46,352 bases of DNA from Pseudomonadota bacterium (GTDB lineage Bacteria; Pseudomonadota; Alphaproteobacteria; Azospirillales; Azospirillaceae). The position numbers and the translations under genes were made by a program. The notes beneath the pieces were generated by a model, which did no database searches, was not told the origin of the DNA, and worked only from the letters and a program-made list of their open reading frames with translations. Every line of letters starts with the position of its first letter. The first letter of the stretch is position 1. The stretch lies in NCBI GenBank assembly GCA_023411035.1, contig JAEYPE010000110.1, positions 1 through 46,352 on the forward strand. The letters run 5' to 3'. Shown one piece after another: positions 15,080 to 23,749 of this stretch.

Positions 15080-17821
15080 TCAGGATGCGGTTTCCACATC
15101 CGCCCCGGCCAGCGGCACGGTGAAGGCGAAGGTGGCGCCGATGCCGGGGGCGCTGTCCACCCAGATGCGCCCGCCCAGATGCTCGACGATGCGCTTGCAG
15201 ATGGCCAGACCCAGGCCGGTGCCCTGCGGCTTGTCGGTCATGGTGTCGCCGACCTGCCGGAAGCGTTCGAAGACGATGGCCTGATGCTCCGGGGCGATGC
15301 CGGGGCCGCTGTCGGTCACGGCCACGCGCAGGCCGCCGCCGTCCGCCGCGACGGACAGGGTGACGCGCCCGCCCGCCGGGGTGAATTTCGCGGCGTTGGA
15401 CAGGAGGTTCACCGCCACCTGGACCAGCCGGTCGTGATCGCCGCGCACCGGGGGCAGGCCTTGCGGGATGGCGACTCCCAGCGTGATGCCGCGCTCGTGG
15501 AACAGCCGGGCGGTGGCCGCCGCCGCCTGCTCCAGCGCCGCACCCAGGTCCATCGGGGCGACCTGCCAGTCGATCTCCCCGGCCTCGATCTTCGCCATGT
15601 CGAGGACCTGGTTGATGAGGCGGGTCAGCCGCTCGCTCTCGGTGATGACGAGGCCGAGGAACTCCTGCCGCTGCTCCAGCTCGATGTCGGGGTTGTCGTG
15701 CAGCACCTCCGTCAGCGCGCGGATGGAGGTCAGGGGTGTGCGCAGCTCATGCGTCACGGTGGACAGGAACTCGTCCTTCAGCCGGTCCAGTTCCTTGAGC
15801 CGCTCGTTGGCGGCGCGCAGGGCGGCGGAGGCGCGCTCCAGCTCCGCCGTCTTGTGTTCGAGCTGGCGGCTGTACTCGATGACGTGGCTGGTTTCGTCCA
15901 GCATCCGCATCAGCTCGGGATAGCTGACCTCCCCGCCCTCGACGGAGGAGGCGAGCGCCACCCGCGCGGAGGCGGCGCCGATGGCCCCGGCCAGCAGCCG
16001 TTCGGCGAAGCGCACCAGCTCGGCCCCGGCCCGGCGCTCCGGCTCCAGCGGCAGGCCGCTGCGGCGGGCGAACTGGGCGAAGGAGGTTTCCGCCCGCTGC
16101 GGCCCCAGGAAACGTGCGACGATCCGTTGCAGGTCGCCGACCGTGGCCTTGCCGCGCCACGCACCCGCGGGCAGGGGCGCGTCGCGGTGCTGGAACACCT
16201 CCACGAAGGCGGTGGCCTGCGCCCGCTCCCCCAGGCCGGGCCGGTCGAGCAGCGAGACCACGACGTACAGGCCGATGTTCAGCAGCATGCTCCAGAACAG
16301 CGTGTGGGTCAGCGGGTCCATGCCCTCCAGCCCGAACAGGGCGTAGGGCCGCAGCAGAGCGACACCCCACGGCCCCTGGTCGATGAAGGCGGCGGGGAGC
16401 CAGCCTGACCGCGCGAAGCTGGGCAGCAGCAGCGTGTAGGCCCAGGTCAGGATGCCGGCGCTCAACCCCGCCAGCGCGCCGCGCCGGGTCGCACCCGCCC
16501 AATAGACGCCGCCGACCAGCGCCGGGGCGAACTGCGCCACCGCCGTGAAGGATATCAGGCCGATGGCGCTCAGCGCGTAGGCCGAGCCGGCGATGCGGAA
16601 ATACAGGTAGCCGAGCAGCAGGATCGCCACGATGGCGACGCGCCGGATGGTCAGCAGCAGAGGCGACAGGTCGTGCAGCCGCTCCAGCCGGGCGCTGCGG
16701 GCGCGCAGCAGCAGGGGCATCACGAGGTCGTTGCACACCATGGTGGACAGGGCGATGGCCTCCACCACGATCATGCCGGTGGCCGCCGACAGCCCGCCGA
16801 CGAAGGCCAGCATCGCCAGCCAGCCATCCCCGGCCGCCAGCGGCAGCGCCACCACGAACATGTCCGGGTCCACCGCGTGGTCGGGAAAGCGCATCAGCCC
16901 CGCCACCGCCACCGGCAGCACGAACAGGTTGATCAGCAGCATGTAGAGCGGGAACAGCCACAGGGCGCGGGTCAGGTGCCGCTCGTCCACATTCTCGATC
17001 ACGGTCACCTGGAACTGGCGGGGCAGGCACAGCACCGCCGCCATGGACAGAATCGTCATGGTCAGCCAGGAGCCGTCCTCCAGGGCCGGTGCGGAGGTGA
17101 AGAGTCCGCGGATCTCCGGATGCTCGGCGGCCTTCGCGAACAGCTGCGTGGGGCCGTCGTGCAGCCCCCAGACCACCGCCGCGCCGACCGCCAGGAAGGC
17201 CACCAGCTTCACCACCGATTCGAAGGCGATGGCCGCCACCATGCCCTCGTGATGCTCCGCGGCGTCGATGTGACGGGTGCCGAACATGATGGCGAAGGCC
17301 GCCATGACGACGGCGACGTAAAAGGCGTTGTCCAGAACGACGGGCAGGGTCAGGCCGCCGGTGGTGCCGGACGGATCGGTCCCCCACAGCACGTCGAAGC
17401 TGACCGCCACGGCCTTCAACTGCAACGCGATGTAGGGCGTCACCCCGATCACCGCGGTCAGCGCCACCAGCCCGCCCAGCCCCTGGCTGCGCCCGTAGCG
17501 GGAGGCCAGGAAGTCGGCGATGGAGGTGATGCGCTGGGCCTTGGCGATGCGCAGGATCTTGCGCAGCACCAGCGGTCCCAGAAGCATCAGCAGGGTCGGG
17601 CCGAGATAGATCGGCAGGAAGCCGATGCCCAGCGACGCTGCCCGCCCGACCGAACCGTAGAAGGTCCAGGTGGTGCAGTAGACCGCCAGCGAGAGCGCGT
17701 AGACATAGGGCGAGGCGATGACGCTGCGCCCCGCGTCCGCCCGCCGGTCCGCCCACCAGGCGATGGCGAAGAGGAGGAGCAGATAGGCGAAGCTGGCGGC
17801 GACGATGGCGGGCCAGGGCAT
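15080..17821 (-). CDS. Sodium:solute symporter-STAC-histidine kinase (CbrA-like)
   Basis: A 913-residue fusion. Residues ~1-525 form a multi-spanning SLC5/SSS sodium:solute symporter domain (about 13 hydrophobic helices). Residues ~560-630 (VGDLQRIVARFLGP onward) match the STAC linker domain known between SLC5 and kinase modules. A coiled coil follows at ~645-680, then HisKA with His691 in FLSTVTHELRTPLTSIR, then HATPase (NLLSNAAKFTP, DSGPGIA, GTGLGLAICKRI). CbrA-type proteins couple amino-acid (often histidine) transport to phosphorelay control of carbon and nitrogen use. No PAS domain and no fused C-terminal receiver are visible. The cognate regulator is likely the single-domain receiver that opens this operon. 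It starts one base after the small membrane protein gene. Confidence 0.9.
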   Translation of the reverse strand: MPWPAIVAASFAYLLLLFAIAWWADRRADAGRSVIASPYVYALSLAVYCTTWTFYGSVGRAASLGIGFLPIYLGPTLLMLLGPLVLRKILRIAKAQRITSIADFLASRYGRSQGLGGLVALTAVIGVTPYIALQLKAVAVSFDVLWGTDPSGTTGGLTLPVVLDNAFYVAVVMAAFAIMFGTRHIDAAEHHEGMVAAIAFESVVKLVAFLAVGAAVVWGLHDGPTQLFAKAAEHPEIRGLFTSAPALEDGSWLTMTILSMAAVLCLPRQFQVTVIENVDERHLTRALWLFPLYMLLINLFVLPVAVAGLMRFPDHAVDPDMFVVALPLAAGDGWLAMLAFVGGLSAATGMIVVEAIALSTMVCNDLVMPLLLRARSARLERLHDLSPLLLTIRRVAIVAILLLGYLYFRIAGSAYALSAIGLISFTAVAQFAPALVGGVYWAGATRRGALAGLSAGILTWAYTLLLPSFARSGWLPAAFIDQGPWGVALLRPYALFGLEGMDPLTHTLFWSMLLNIGLYVVVSLLDRPGLGERAQATAFVEVFQHRDAPLPAGAWRGKATVGDLQRIVARFLGPQRAETSFAQFARRSGLPLEPERRAGAELVRFAERLLAGAIGAASARVALASSVEGGEVSYPELMRMLDETSHVIEYSRQLEHKTAELERASAALRAANERLKELDRLKDEFLSTVTHELRTPLTSIRALTEVLHDNPDIELEQRQEFLGLVITESERLTRLINQVLDMAKIEAGEIDWQVAPMDLGAALEQAAAATARLFHERGITLGVAIPQGLPPVRGDHDRLVQVAVNLLSNAAKFTPAGGRVTLSVAADGGGLRVAVTDSGPGIAPEHQAIVFERFRQVGDTMTDKPQGTGLGLAICKRIVEHLGGRIWVDSAPGIGATFAFTVPLAGADVETAS

Positions 17822-17822
17822 G

Positions 17823-18056
17823 TCAGTGCCCCCTGCGTTCCAGAAGCACCGCGAACAGCGCGATCACCCCGCCCCAGACCCCCAGCGCGTACAGGTACAG
17901 CAGCGGCAGGCCGAACAGCGTGTCCCCCATGCCGAAGACGCGGAGAAGCGGCGGGTTGAAGGCGACCACGCCGAACAGGAACAGGGCGATCAGGCGGTCG
18001 GCACCCGTCCGGCCCGGCGGAGCCGGCGCAGGGGACGGGGCGGACCCGCCGGTCAA
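17823..18056 (-). CDS. Small two-helix membrane protein (CbrX-like by position)
   Basis: A 77-residue protein with a Pro-rich 18-residue N-terminus and two hydrophobic segments (~20-37 and ~47-70). The start seems to be TTG at 18054-18056, which overlaps the upstream stop as TTGA, with GGGAG ~8 bases before it; no in-frame ATG gives a sensible protein. In Pseudomonas a small membrane protein, CbrX, precedes and is coupled to CbrA; this gene holds the equivalent position, one base before the symporter-kinase. It may be a small subunit of the symporter domain. Sequence homology to CbrX could not be tested. Confidence 0.7.
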   Translation of the reverse strand: MTGGSAPSPAPAPPGRTGADRLIALFLFGVVAFNPPLLRVFGMGDTLFGLPLLYLYALGVWGGVIALFAVLLERRGH

Positions 18057-20245
18057 AAGGCGCGCTCCCGCGCCGCCAGCTCGACGATGATGTTGGCGCC
18101 GCGGATGGCGTCGTCGAGCGTGCGGACGTCGCGTTCCTTCAGCATCTCCACCATGCGCAGGAAGATCGCCGCGGTGACGAGGCTGTCACCCAGCGCCGTG
18201 TGGCGGTCCACCACCTCGATCCCCAGCCGTTCGGCGATGCCGTCCAGCGTGTGGTCACCGCCCTCGCCCAGCAGCATCCGGGACAGCAGCATGGTATCCA
18301 GCACCGGGCTGTCGAACCGCACGCCCGACGCTTTTTCTTTCATCTTCAGGAATTTCAGATCGAAGGCGGCGTTGTGGGCGATCAGGACCGCGCCGGACAC
18401 GAAGCTGCGGAACTGCGGCAACACTTTGTCGATGGTCGGCTTGTCGGCCACCATCGCGTCGGTGATGCCATGGAAGGGTATCGACGCCGCGGGTATCGAC
18501 CGCTTCGGGTTGACCAGCGTGTTGAAGGTCTCGCCGGTCAGGATGCGCCCGCCGACGACGCGCACGGCGGCGATCTGGATGATCTCGTCGCCGGTGCTGG
18601 GGGACAGGCCCGTCGTCTCGGTGTCGAAGACCACGTAATGGAGCTGGTCGAGCGGCGTGCGGCCAAGTTCGCTGGTGGCCAGCGGCTGGTGCAGCAGGTT
18701 GAAGTCGAAGAACTCGGGGCGGGCCGTGCCGCGCGCCGCGGTGTGGGCGGAGGGCGGCTTCTGCGCGGGCAGCAGCGGCACGCGCAGGCGCGACAGCACC
18801 TCGTTGCCCTTCACCGGCTCGCTCCACATCGTGCTCTTGTGGTGCTGGAGCACATCGCCGACCGTCAGACCGCCCAGCGCGTCGGGCAGTGGGTGGTCCA
18901 GCCAACTGTCCACGATGCCGCTGGGCACCGAGGGGCCGTGCCAGGTGATGTCCAGATAGACCCAGTTGCCCTCCGCCTCCACCGACAGGTCGTAGGCGGT
19001 GACCCCGGTCAGCGCGTAGACATATTCGATCAGATAGCCGAACAGGATGACGAGGCTGTAGCTGTCGCCGTGCACCCACTGCGGCAGGCCGGTCAGCGTG
19101 ACGCCGTACTGAGCCTCCGGCCCCACCCGGTGGCGGATCAGGTTGATGAGGTTGTTGGAATGGATGTCGCTCATCGGCCAGGAGCCGGTGACGACGCTGC
19201 GGTATTCGCCGGTGACGTGGGCCAGCCGCTCCGCCAGGGTGTTGGACGACTCCATCAGCGCGGCCTGGAAGGCGGCGCGCTCCTCCGGCCCCAGTTCCGG
19301 CGTGTCGTCCAGCGTCTCCAGGACGGCGCGCAGATTGGCGATTGGGGCGCAGAAGCCCTCCGTCGCCTCGCGCAGAAGGGCGTCGCGCTGGCCCAGGGCG
19401 GCCAGTTCGCTGGTCGCGTCCGACAGGGTGATGACGTAACCGGTGATGGTCGGCGGCTCGTCGGAGCCTTCCGGCGGCTCCTGGAGGATGGCGCTCATGC
19501 GCCCGGCCAGCAGGATGCGCCCGTCGGTGGTGGCGCCGACGAACTGGGCGGTGGTGCCGTGCTCGTGGTTGACGTGGCGCCCCTCGCGCACGCGCAGGGC
19601 CAGACGCTCCAGCGTGTGGGTCACCGGCTCCGCCACCACGAAATGCAGCAGGGAGCGGCCCAGCCCCAGGTCGCCGGTCAGGTGCAGTATGTCCAGCGCC
19701 GTCTGGTTGTACAGCAGGATCTGGTGCTTCAGGTTGCAGACCAGAACGCCTTCATGCAGGTCGCGCAGGACGGCGGCGAGGCGGGTCTTCTGCTCCTCCG
19801 CCTTGGCGGTCGATTCGGCGACGATGCGGGCGGTGTCGCGGCGGGCGGCGGCCAGCTTGTCCGACAGTTCGTTGACCGCCTTCGCCACCGGGGCGAGGTC
19901 GCCGTAGCGCGCCACCGGGATGCGTGCCCCGGCCTTGCCGTCCGCCGCGCCATGGGCGATCAGCCCGGCCTCGCGGCTTAGTGTTTCCGACGCGCGCAGC
20001 AGCCGCTGGTTCACCAGCCCCCACAGGCCCCAGACGCTGACGGTGGCGGCGGCGGTCATGAGGAAGGCGTAGGAGATGAAGGCGTTCGGGTCGTTTTTCG
20101 CGTCGAAGCCCACCGCGGCCCCGACCGACAGCAGAGGCAGGCCGATTCCGGCGGCGCGGAAGGCCAGGGGGATGATCCGGCGCGGCTCCGCAGGGGTGGC
20201 GGGCGTGGCCGCCGTGCCGGCGTTTCCGGTGGTCGGCGCGCTCAT
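18053..20245 (-). CDS. Membrane PAS / pseudo-histidine-kinase fused to DEDDh exonuclease
   Basis: A 730-residue fusion. Layout: two TM helices (~24-47, ~55-78), a HAMP-like and coiled-coil stretch ~79-155, a PAS-like domain ~156-280, a DHp-like helix pair ~285-345, a degenerate HATPase-like region ~355-490, and a C-terminal DnaQ-type 3'-5' exonuclease ~535-705. In the DHp region TEGFCAPIANLR aligns with the usual HELRTPL box but has Glu where the phospho-His should be, and no G-boxes are seen, so kinase activity is unlikely. The exonuclease site looks complete: Asp541 and Glu543 in FDTETTGLSP, Asp629 in AHNAAFDLKFL, His682 and Asp687 in HTALGDSLV. It overlaps the regulator and the small membrane protein genes by 4 bases on each side. 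The link between nutrient sensing and a nuclease is unexplained. Confidence 0.88.
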   Translation of the reverse strand: MSAPTTGNAGTAATPATPAEPRRIIPLAFRAAGIGLPLLSVGAAVGFDAKNDPNAFISYAFLMTAAATVSVWGLWGLVNQRLLRASETLSREAGLIAHGAADGKAGARIPVARYGDLAPVAKAVNELSDKLAAARRDTARIVAESTAKAEEQKTRLAAVLRDLHEGVLVCNLKHQILLYNQTALDILHLTGDLGLGRSLLHFVVAEPVTHTLERLALRVREGRHVNHEHGTTAQFVGATTDGRILLAGRMSAILQEPPEGSDEPPTITGYVITLSDATSELAALGQRDALLREATEGFCAPIANLRAVLETLDDTPELGPEERAAFQAALMESSNTLAERLAHVTGEYRSVVTGSWPMSDIHSNNLINLIRHRVGPEAQYGVTLTGLPQWVHGDSYSLVILFGYLIEYVYALTGVTAYDLSVEAEGNWVYLDITWHGPSVPSGIVDSWLDHPLPDALGGLTVGDVLQHHKSTMWSEPVKGNEVLSRLRVPLLPAQKPPSAHTAARGTARPEFFDFNLLHQPLATSELGRTPLDQLHYVVFDTETTGLSPSTGDEIIQIAAVRVVGGRILTGETFNTLVNPKRSIPAASIPFHGITDAMVADKPTIDKVLPQFRSFVSGAVLIAHNAAFDLKFLKMKEKASGVRFDSPVLDTMLLSRMLLGEGGDHTLDGIAERLGIEVVDRHTALGDSLVTAAIFLRMVEMLKERDVRTLDDAIRGANIIVELAARERAF

Positions 20246-20646
20246 GGCCGGGGCTCCGCGGCGGCGCTCTGCGTGGCCTCGGGGTCCAGGTATTTGCGGA
20301 CGGTGACGACGAGGTCGCGGGTGGAGAAGGGCTTGGTGATGTAGTCGGTGGCGCCCAGCGCCATGCCCTTCTGCCGCTCCACGTCGCGGCTCTTGGCCGT
20401 CAGCATGATGATGGGCAGCGACTGGTAGGCGGGGTTGGCGCGCAGCGACTGGCAGACATCGAACCCGTCGCGCCGCGGCATCATCGCGTCCAGCAGGATC
20501 AGGTCGGGCGTGCTTTCCGCAACCGATTCAAGGGCTTCTTCGCCGTTGCGGGCGATGCGGACGGCAAAGCCCGCCTTCTGCAACAGAACCTGCAGGGACA
20601 GGACGATGCTGGGCTCATCGTCGGCGACCAGGATCGTCGGCTTCAT
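20242..20646 (-). CDS. Single-domain response regulator
   Basis: A 134-residue receiver without an output domain. Visible are the acidic pair in VADDEPS, phospho-acceptor in LILLDAMMPRRDG, Thr in IMLTAKS and Lys in YITKPFSTRDL, plus an Ala/Pro tail. It is the first gene of the operon with the exonuclease fusion, small membrane protein and symporter-kinase, overlapping the exonuclease gene by 4 bases. The symporter-kinase is the likely phosphodonor. The ATG has GGAGGAAA about 10 bases upstream. Unlike CbrB it is not an NtrC-type activator, so the signal output must be protein-protein or a phosphorelay. Confidence 0.92.
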   Translation of the reverse strand: MKPTILVADDEPSIVLSLQVLLQKAGFAVRIARNGEEALESVAESTPDLILLDAMMPRRDGFDVCQSLRANPAYQSLPIIMLTAKSRDVERQKGMALGATDYITKPFSTRDLVVTVRKYLDPEATQSAAAEPRP

Positions 20647-20767
20647 ACCAGGGTTTCCTCCGGTTCGCCGGTCTGATGCGCCGGCTTTCTGCGGATTGCG
20701 CTTGTTCTAATACACGTGTCCGTTCAACCCCATGTTAGCGGCAAGGATAACGGAAGATCAAGACGAA

Positions 20768-20799
20768 GCCCGTCCGCAATACCGAAATTGCGGATGGGC
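20768..20799 (-). terminator. Hairpin terminator candidate after the SPOR gene
   Basis: A 13-base stem, GCCCGTCCGCAAT with ATTGCGGATGGGC (one G-U pair), around the 6-base loop ACCGAA. On the minus strand it is followed by a T-rich stretch (TTCGTCTTGATCTTCC). It lies about 70 bases past the SPOR gene stop and before the response regulator promoter region. The rest of 20647-20866 shows nothing clear. Confidence 0.55.
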
Positions 20800-20866
20800 A
20801 TTCCCAAAGGAAAGAAGCGGAATAGACCGAAGCGACAGTTTGTCGCGCTGCTGCCGTTGCCTGCGG

Positions 20867-21940
20867 TCAGCGCGTGGAGACGACGATGGGCTGCGCTTCC
20901 ACCTTGCCCTTCAGCGACGCGGCGGCCTGACGGGCGGCGGCGGTGTCGGCATAGCCGCCGACGCGGACCACATGCCAGGACCGCTGTTCGGCGTCCGTCC
21001 AATCCAGCACGTAGGCGCTGTAGCCGAGACCGCGCAGGCGGCGGACCAGCCCTTCCGCGTTGTCGGCCTGCTGGAAGGAGCCGACCTGCACGGCGTAGCG
21101 CCCTTCCGGAACGGTGGAAGGCGACGGGACCGCCAGCACGCCGGAAGACGGGGCCGTGGTGGGCGGTGCGGCGGGCGGTGTTGCGGCGGCCTTGGGCGCC
21201 GGCTTGGCGGGCTGCGGTGCTGGCCGCGGGGCCGCGGAGGTGGCGGCCTGCCGCTGGGCCGGGGCCGGCGGGGGCGACAGCATGGCCTGAAGCTCCGCCG
21301 TTTCCGTGGTCTTCGCGGGGGGCGCGGCGGCAGGGGCCGGGGCCGGAGGAAGGGCGTGGGCCTTCGCGCTCTCCGCGGTTTCGGTGGGGCGCGGGGCGTG
21401 TTCGGCGACGGCGGACGGGGGCAGGGCCGGCGGCTCCGGCACCTTCAGCGCGGGCGGCGGGATCTGCGGCAGCGCCACGGGCGGCGCCACGGTCTGCGTC
21501 TGCTGGACCGGCGGTTGCGCCTCCGGAGCGGGGGCCGGGGCGGCGCGGGTGATGAGCGGTTCCGGCTTGGCCGGGGCCGTGGCGTTGGCCGTGGCGTTGG
21601 GCGAGGCGCCGCCGGGTGCGGTGGGAACGGCGGTGATGAGCGGTGCCGGGGGTGCCGGCGGCGCCTTTCCGCCCTGGTCGAGCATCACGACGACCGCGCC
21701 GATGCCGATGGCGGCGGCGAGTGCCGCGGCGATCTTGCCGATGGGCAGATGCCGTTCGGACTTGCCGGCGTCCAGGGCCAGGGGATCGTCGTCGCCGTCC
21801 TGTGCCGGATCGGCCTTCAGATCCTCGTTGAGGGCGCGCAGAAGGCGGGCGATATCGTCCCGGTGCTCCCCGGCATCGCCGGCGGGGGCGTCTACGTTGA
21901 GATCCGCCTTGTGCTCCGCCGCCTGACCGGCGGCCTTCAT
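20867..21940 (-). CDS. SPOR-domain membrane protein
   Basis: A 357-residue inner-membrane protein: a charged cytoplasmic N-terminus, one TM helix (~66-89), a ~190-residue Pro/Ala-rich periplasmic linker, and a C-terminal SPOR domain in the last ~76 residues (YAVQVGSFQQADNAEGLVRR onward, ending in HVVRVGGYADTAAARQA). SPOR domains bind denuded peptidoglycan at the division septum, so a division or cell-envelope role is likely. I prefer ATG at 21938-21940, which has AAGGA 4 bases upstream; GTG at 21956-21958 would add six residues but has no ribosome site. It stands alone, with a hairpin after it. Confidence 0.85.
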   Translation of the reverse strand: MKAAGQAAEHKADLNVDAPAGDAGEHRDDIARLLRALNEDLKADPAQDGDDDPLALDAGKSERHLPIGKIAAALAAAIGIGAVVVMLDQGGKAPPAPPAPLITAVPTAPGGASPNATANATAPAKPEPLITRAAPAPAPEAQPPVQQTQTVAPPVALPQIPPPALKVPEPPALPPSAVAEHAPRPTETAESAKAHALPPAPAPAAAPPAKTTETAELQAMLSPPPAPAQRQAATSAAPRPAPQPAKPAPKAAATPPAAPPTTAPSSGVLAVPSPSTVPEGRYAVQVGSFQQADNAEGLVRRLRGLGYSAYVLDWTDAEQRSWHVVRVGGYADTAAARQAAASLKGKVEAQPIVVSTR

Positions 21941-22139
21941 CTCATCCTTGAACGTCACGGCGGCGTGCGCACCCAGTTGAAGATCGCAAGGAGTCGGCAG
22001 TCACGGGAGCGCGTCCCCGAAGGGCTGCGCCACGTTCCAAAGACCTTCTACTGTATTTCGACGTTCGTTCAAACGCCGATGCGACGAACTGGCGTGAGAA
22101 AGTTGAGCCAAGAGCGCTTCCAGGCCACCGTTTGCCGGG

Positions 22140-23087
22140 TCACGCCGCCGGCCGGTAGGGGTGTTCGGCGATCCAATGACGGGCGATGTCCAGCCGGGTG
22201 GCGACCCATACCTTGTCGTGGCCCCGCACATAGTCGAGGAAGCGGGCCAGCGCCGCCGCCCGCCCCGGACGCCCGGCGAGACGGCAGTGCAGCCCGACCG
22301 ACATCATCTTGGGCCGATCCGTGCCTTCGGCGTACAGCACGTCGAAGCTGTCCTTCAGGTAGGTGAAGAACTGCTCGCCCGTGTTGAAGCCCTGGTTGGT
22401 CGCGAAACGCATGTCGTTGGCGTCCAGCGTGTAGGGCACGATCAACTGGGGCCGCCCGAACCTATCGTCCCAATAGGGCAGGTCGTCGGCGTAGCTGTCC
22501 GCGTTGTAGAGGAACCCGCCTTCCTCCGACACCAGCTTCCAGGTGTTGGGGCTGCACCGCCCGAGATACCAGCCGAGCGGGCGCGAGCCGGTCACGCGGG
22601 TGTGGATCTCGATGGCGCGCTGCATGTGCTCGCGCTCCACCTCCTCCGGCAGATGCTGGTAGTCGATCCAGCGGTAGCCGTGGGTGGCGATTTCCCACCC
22701 GGCGTCCAGCATGGCCCGTACGATCTCCGGGTTGCGCTCCAGCGCCATGGCGACGCCGTAGACGGTCACCGGCAGGCCGCGCTCCGTGAACATCCGGTGC
22801 AGCCGCCAGAAGCCGGCGCGGGAACCGTATTCGTAGATCGACTCCATGTTCATGTGCCGCATGCCGGGAATGGGCTGGGCGCCGACGATCTCCGACAGGA
22901 AGGCTTCCGACGCGGCGTCGCCGTGCAGGACGCAGTTCTCCCCGCCTTCCTCGTAGTTGATGACGAACTGCACCGCCACCCGCGCCCCGCCCGGCCAGTC
23001 GGCGTGCGGCGGACGGGAACCGTAGCCGATCAGGTCGCGCGGGTAGCTCTGGGACTTGGAGCTCTGGGACTTGGAGCTCTGGGACAT
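22140..23087 (-). CDS. puuE: PuuE-type polysaccharide deacetylase / allantoinase
   Basis: A 315-residue protein of the NodB-fold deacetylase superfamily, closest in style to the cofactor-free allantoinase PuuE, which opens allantoin to allantoate in purine breakdown. Typical segments are IGYGSRPPHADWPGGARVAV near the start, FVINYEEGGENCVLHGD, MESIYEYGSRAG, IATHGYRWIDYQHLPEE and GWYLGRCSPNT. The first ~14 residues (SQSSKSQSSKSQS) come from a 15-base tandem repeat that also contains the start codon, so the true start may vary. No other ureide-pathway gene is adjacent, so the assignment rests on the sequence alone. An AMP nucleosidase three genes away also touches purine turnover. Confidence 0.85.
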   Translation of the reverse strand: MSQSSKSQSSKSQSYPRDLIGYGSRPPHADWPGGARVAVQFVINYEEGGENCVLHGDAASEAFLSEIVGAQPIPGMRHMNMESIYEYGSRAGFWRLHRMFTERGLPVTVYGVAMALERNPEIVRAMLDAGWEIATHGYRWIDYQHLPEEVEREHMQRAIEIHTRVTGSRPLGWYLGRCSPNTWKLVSEEGGFLYNADSYADDLPYWDDRFGRPQLIVPYTLDANDMRFATNQGFNTGEQFFTYLKDSFDVLYAEGTDRPKMMSVGLHCRLAGRPGRAAALARFLDYVRGHDKVWVATRLDIARHWIAEHPYRPAA

Positions 23088-23089
23088 GG
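23045..23089. repeat. 3 x 15-bp tandem repeat spanning the puuE start
   Basis: The unit AGCTCTGGGACTTGG occurs at 23045-23059 and 23060-23074, and as AGCTCTGGGACATGG at 23075-23089. The third copy carries the ATG (minus strand, 23085-23087). Being a multiple of three it preserves frame and encodes a SQSSK-type repeat. Confidence 0.9.
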
Positions 23090-23125
23090 CGGGAGCGCTC
23101 CGTCAGGGAAGGGGCGGGGAGGGGT

Positions 23126-23698
23126 TCATGAGGCGGAGGAGGACTTCTCGGCCGGCGGCTCCTCCGGTACCTGATGGCGCAGGATCAGCGGGGCCTGGAA
23201 GGCGCTGAACAGCAGGGTCAGCGGCATGATGCCGAACACCTTGAAATTCACCCAGGCGTCGGTGGTCATGGTGCGCCACACCACCTCGTTCAGCACGGCC
23301 AGCAGCACGAAGAACCATGCCCAACGGATCGCCAGCGTGCGCCACCCGATGTCGGACAGGTTCAGGACCGTGCCCAGGACATGCTTCAGCACGTTGCGCC
23401 GCGTCAGATGCGCCGCGAACAGCACCGCGGCGAACAGCAGGTTGACCAGCGTCGGCTTGATCTTGATGAACAGGTCGTCCTGAAGCCACAGGGTCAGCCC
23501 GCCGAACAGCAGGACGAAACCCGCCCCGACCACCGGCATCACCGGCACCTTCCGTTCGTACCGCCAGGAGATCAGGACGGAGATGCTGATGGCCACCATG
23601 AAGACGGCGGTGCCGATCATGATGCCGGCCTGGGAATTGGCGATGAAGAAGGCCGCCAGCGGGCCGGCTTCGATCAGCAGTCGGGCGTATTGGTTCAT
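23126..23698 (-). CDS. yciB: Septation/intermembrane protein YciB (IspZ)
   Basis: A 190-residue inner-membrane protein with about five to six hydrophobic helices. Family hallmarks are LLIEAGPLAAFFIANSQAG at the start, the KIKPTLVNLLFA segment, the WRTLAIRWAWFFVLLAVLNE region and VNFKVFGIMPLTLLF. YciB affects septation and envelope synthesis in enterics and Shigella. I used ATG 23696-23698; a GTG three codons upstream is also open. In many alphaproteobacteria this gene directly follows ftsY in a dapF-mtaB-ftsY-yciB block; here AMP nucleosidase and an LpxR-like gene are inserted between. Confidence 0.93.
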   Translation of the reverse strand: MNQYARLLIEAGPLAAFFIANSQAGIMIGTAVFMVAISISVLISWRYERKVPVMPVVGAGFVLLFGGLTLWLQDDLFIKIKPTLVNLLFAAVLFAAHLTRRNVLKHVLGTVLNLSDIGWRTLAIRWAWFFVLLAVLNEVVWRTMTTDAWVNFKVFGIMPLTLLFSAFQAPLILRHQVPEEPPAEKSSSAS

Positions 23699-23749
23699 GA
23701 ACCTCACATAGACCGAACCGGCGTCCGGATAAAGAGGGAAGCGGCCCGG

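Noticed and set aside
15080..17821. Proline permease PutP
   Set aside because: The symporter domain is joined to STAC, HisKA and HATPase domains, so it is a sensor kinase and not a plain transporter.
23045..23089. A CRISPR-like array
   Set aside because: The repeats are directly tandem without spacers and lie in a coding start; no cas genes are present.
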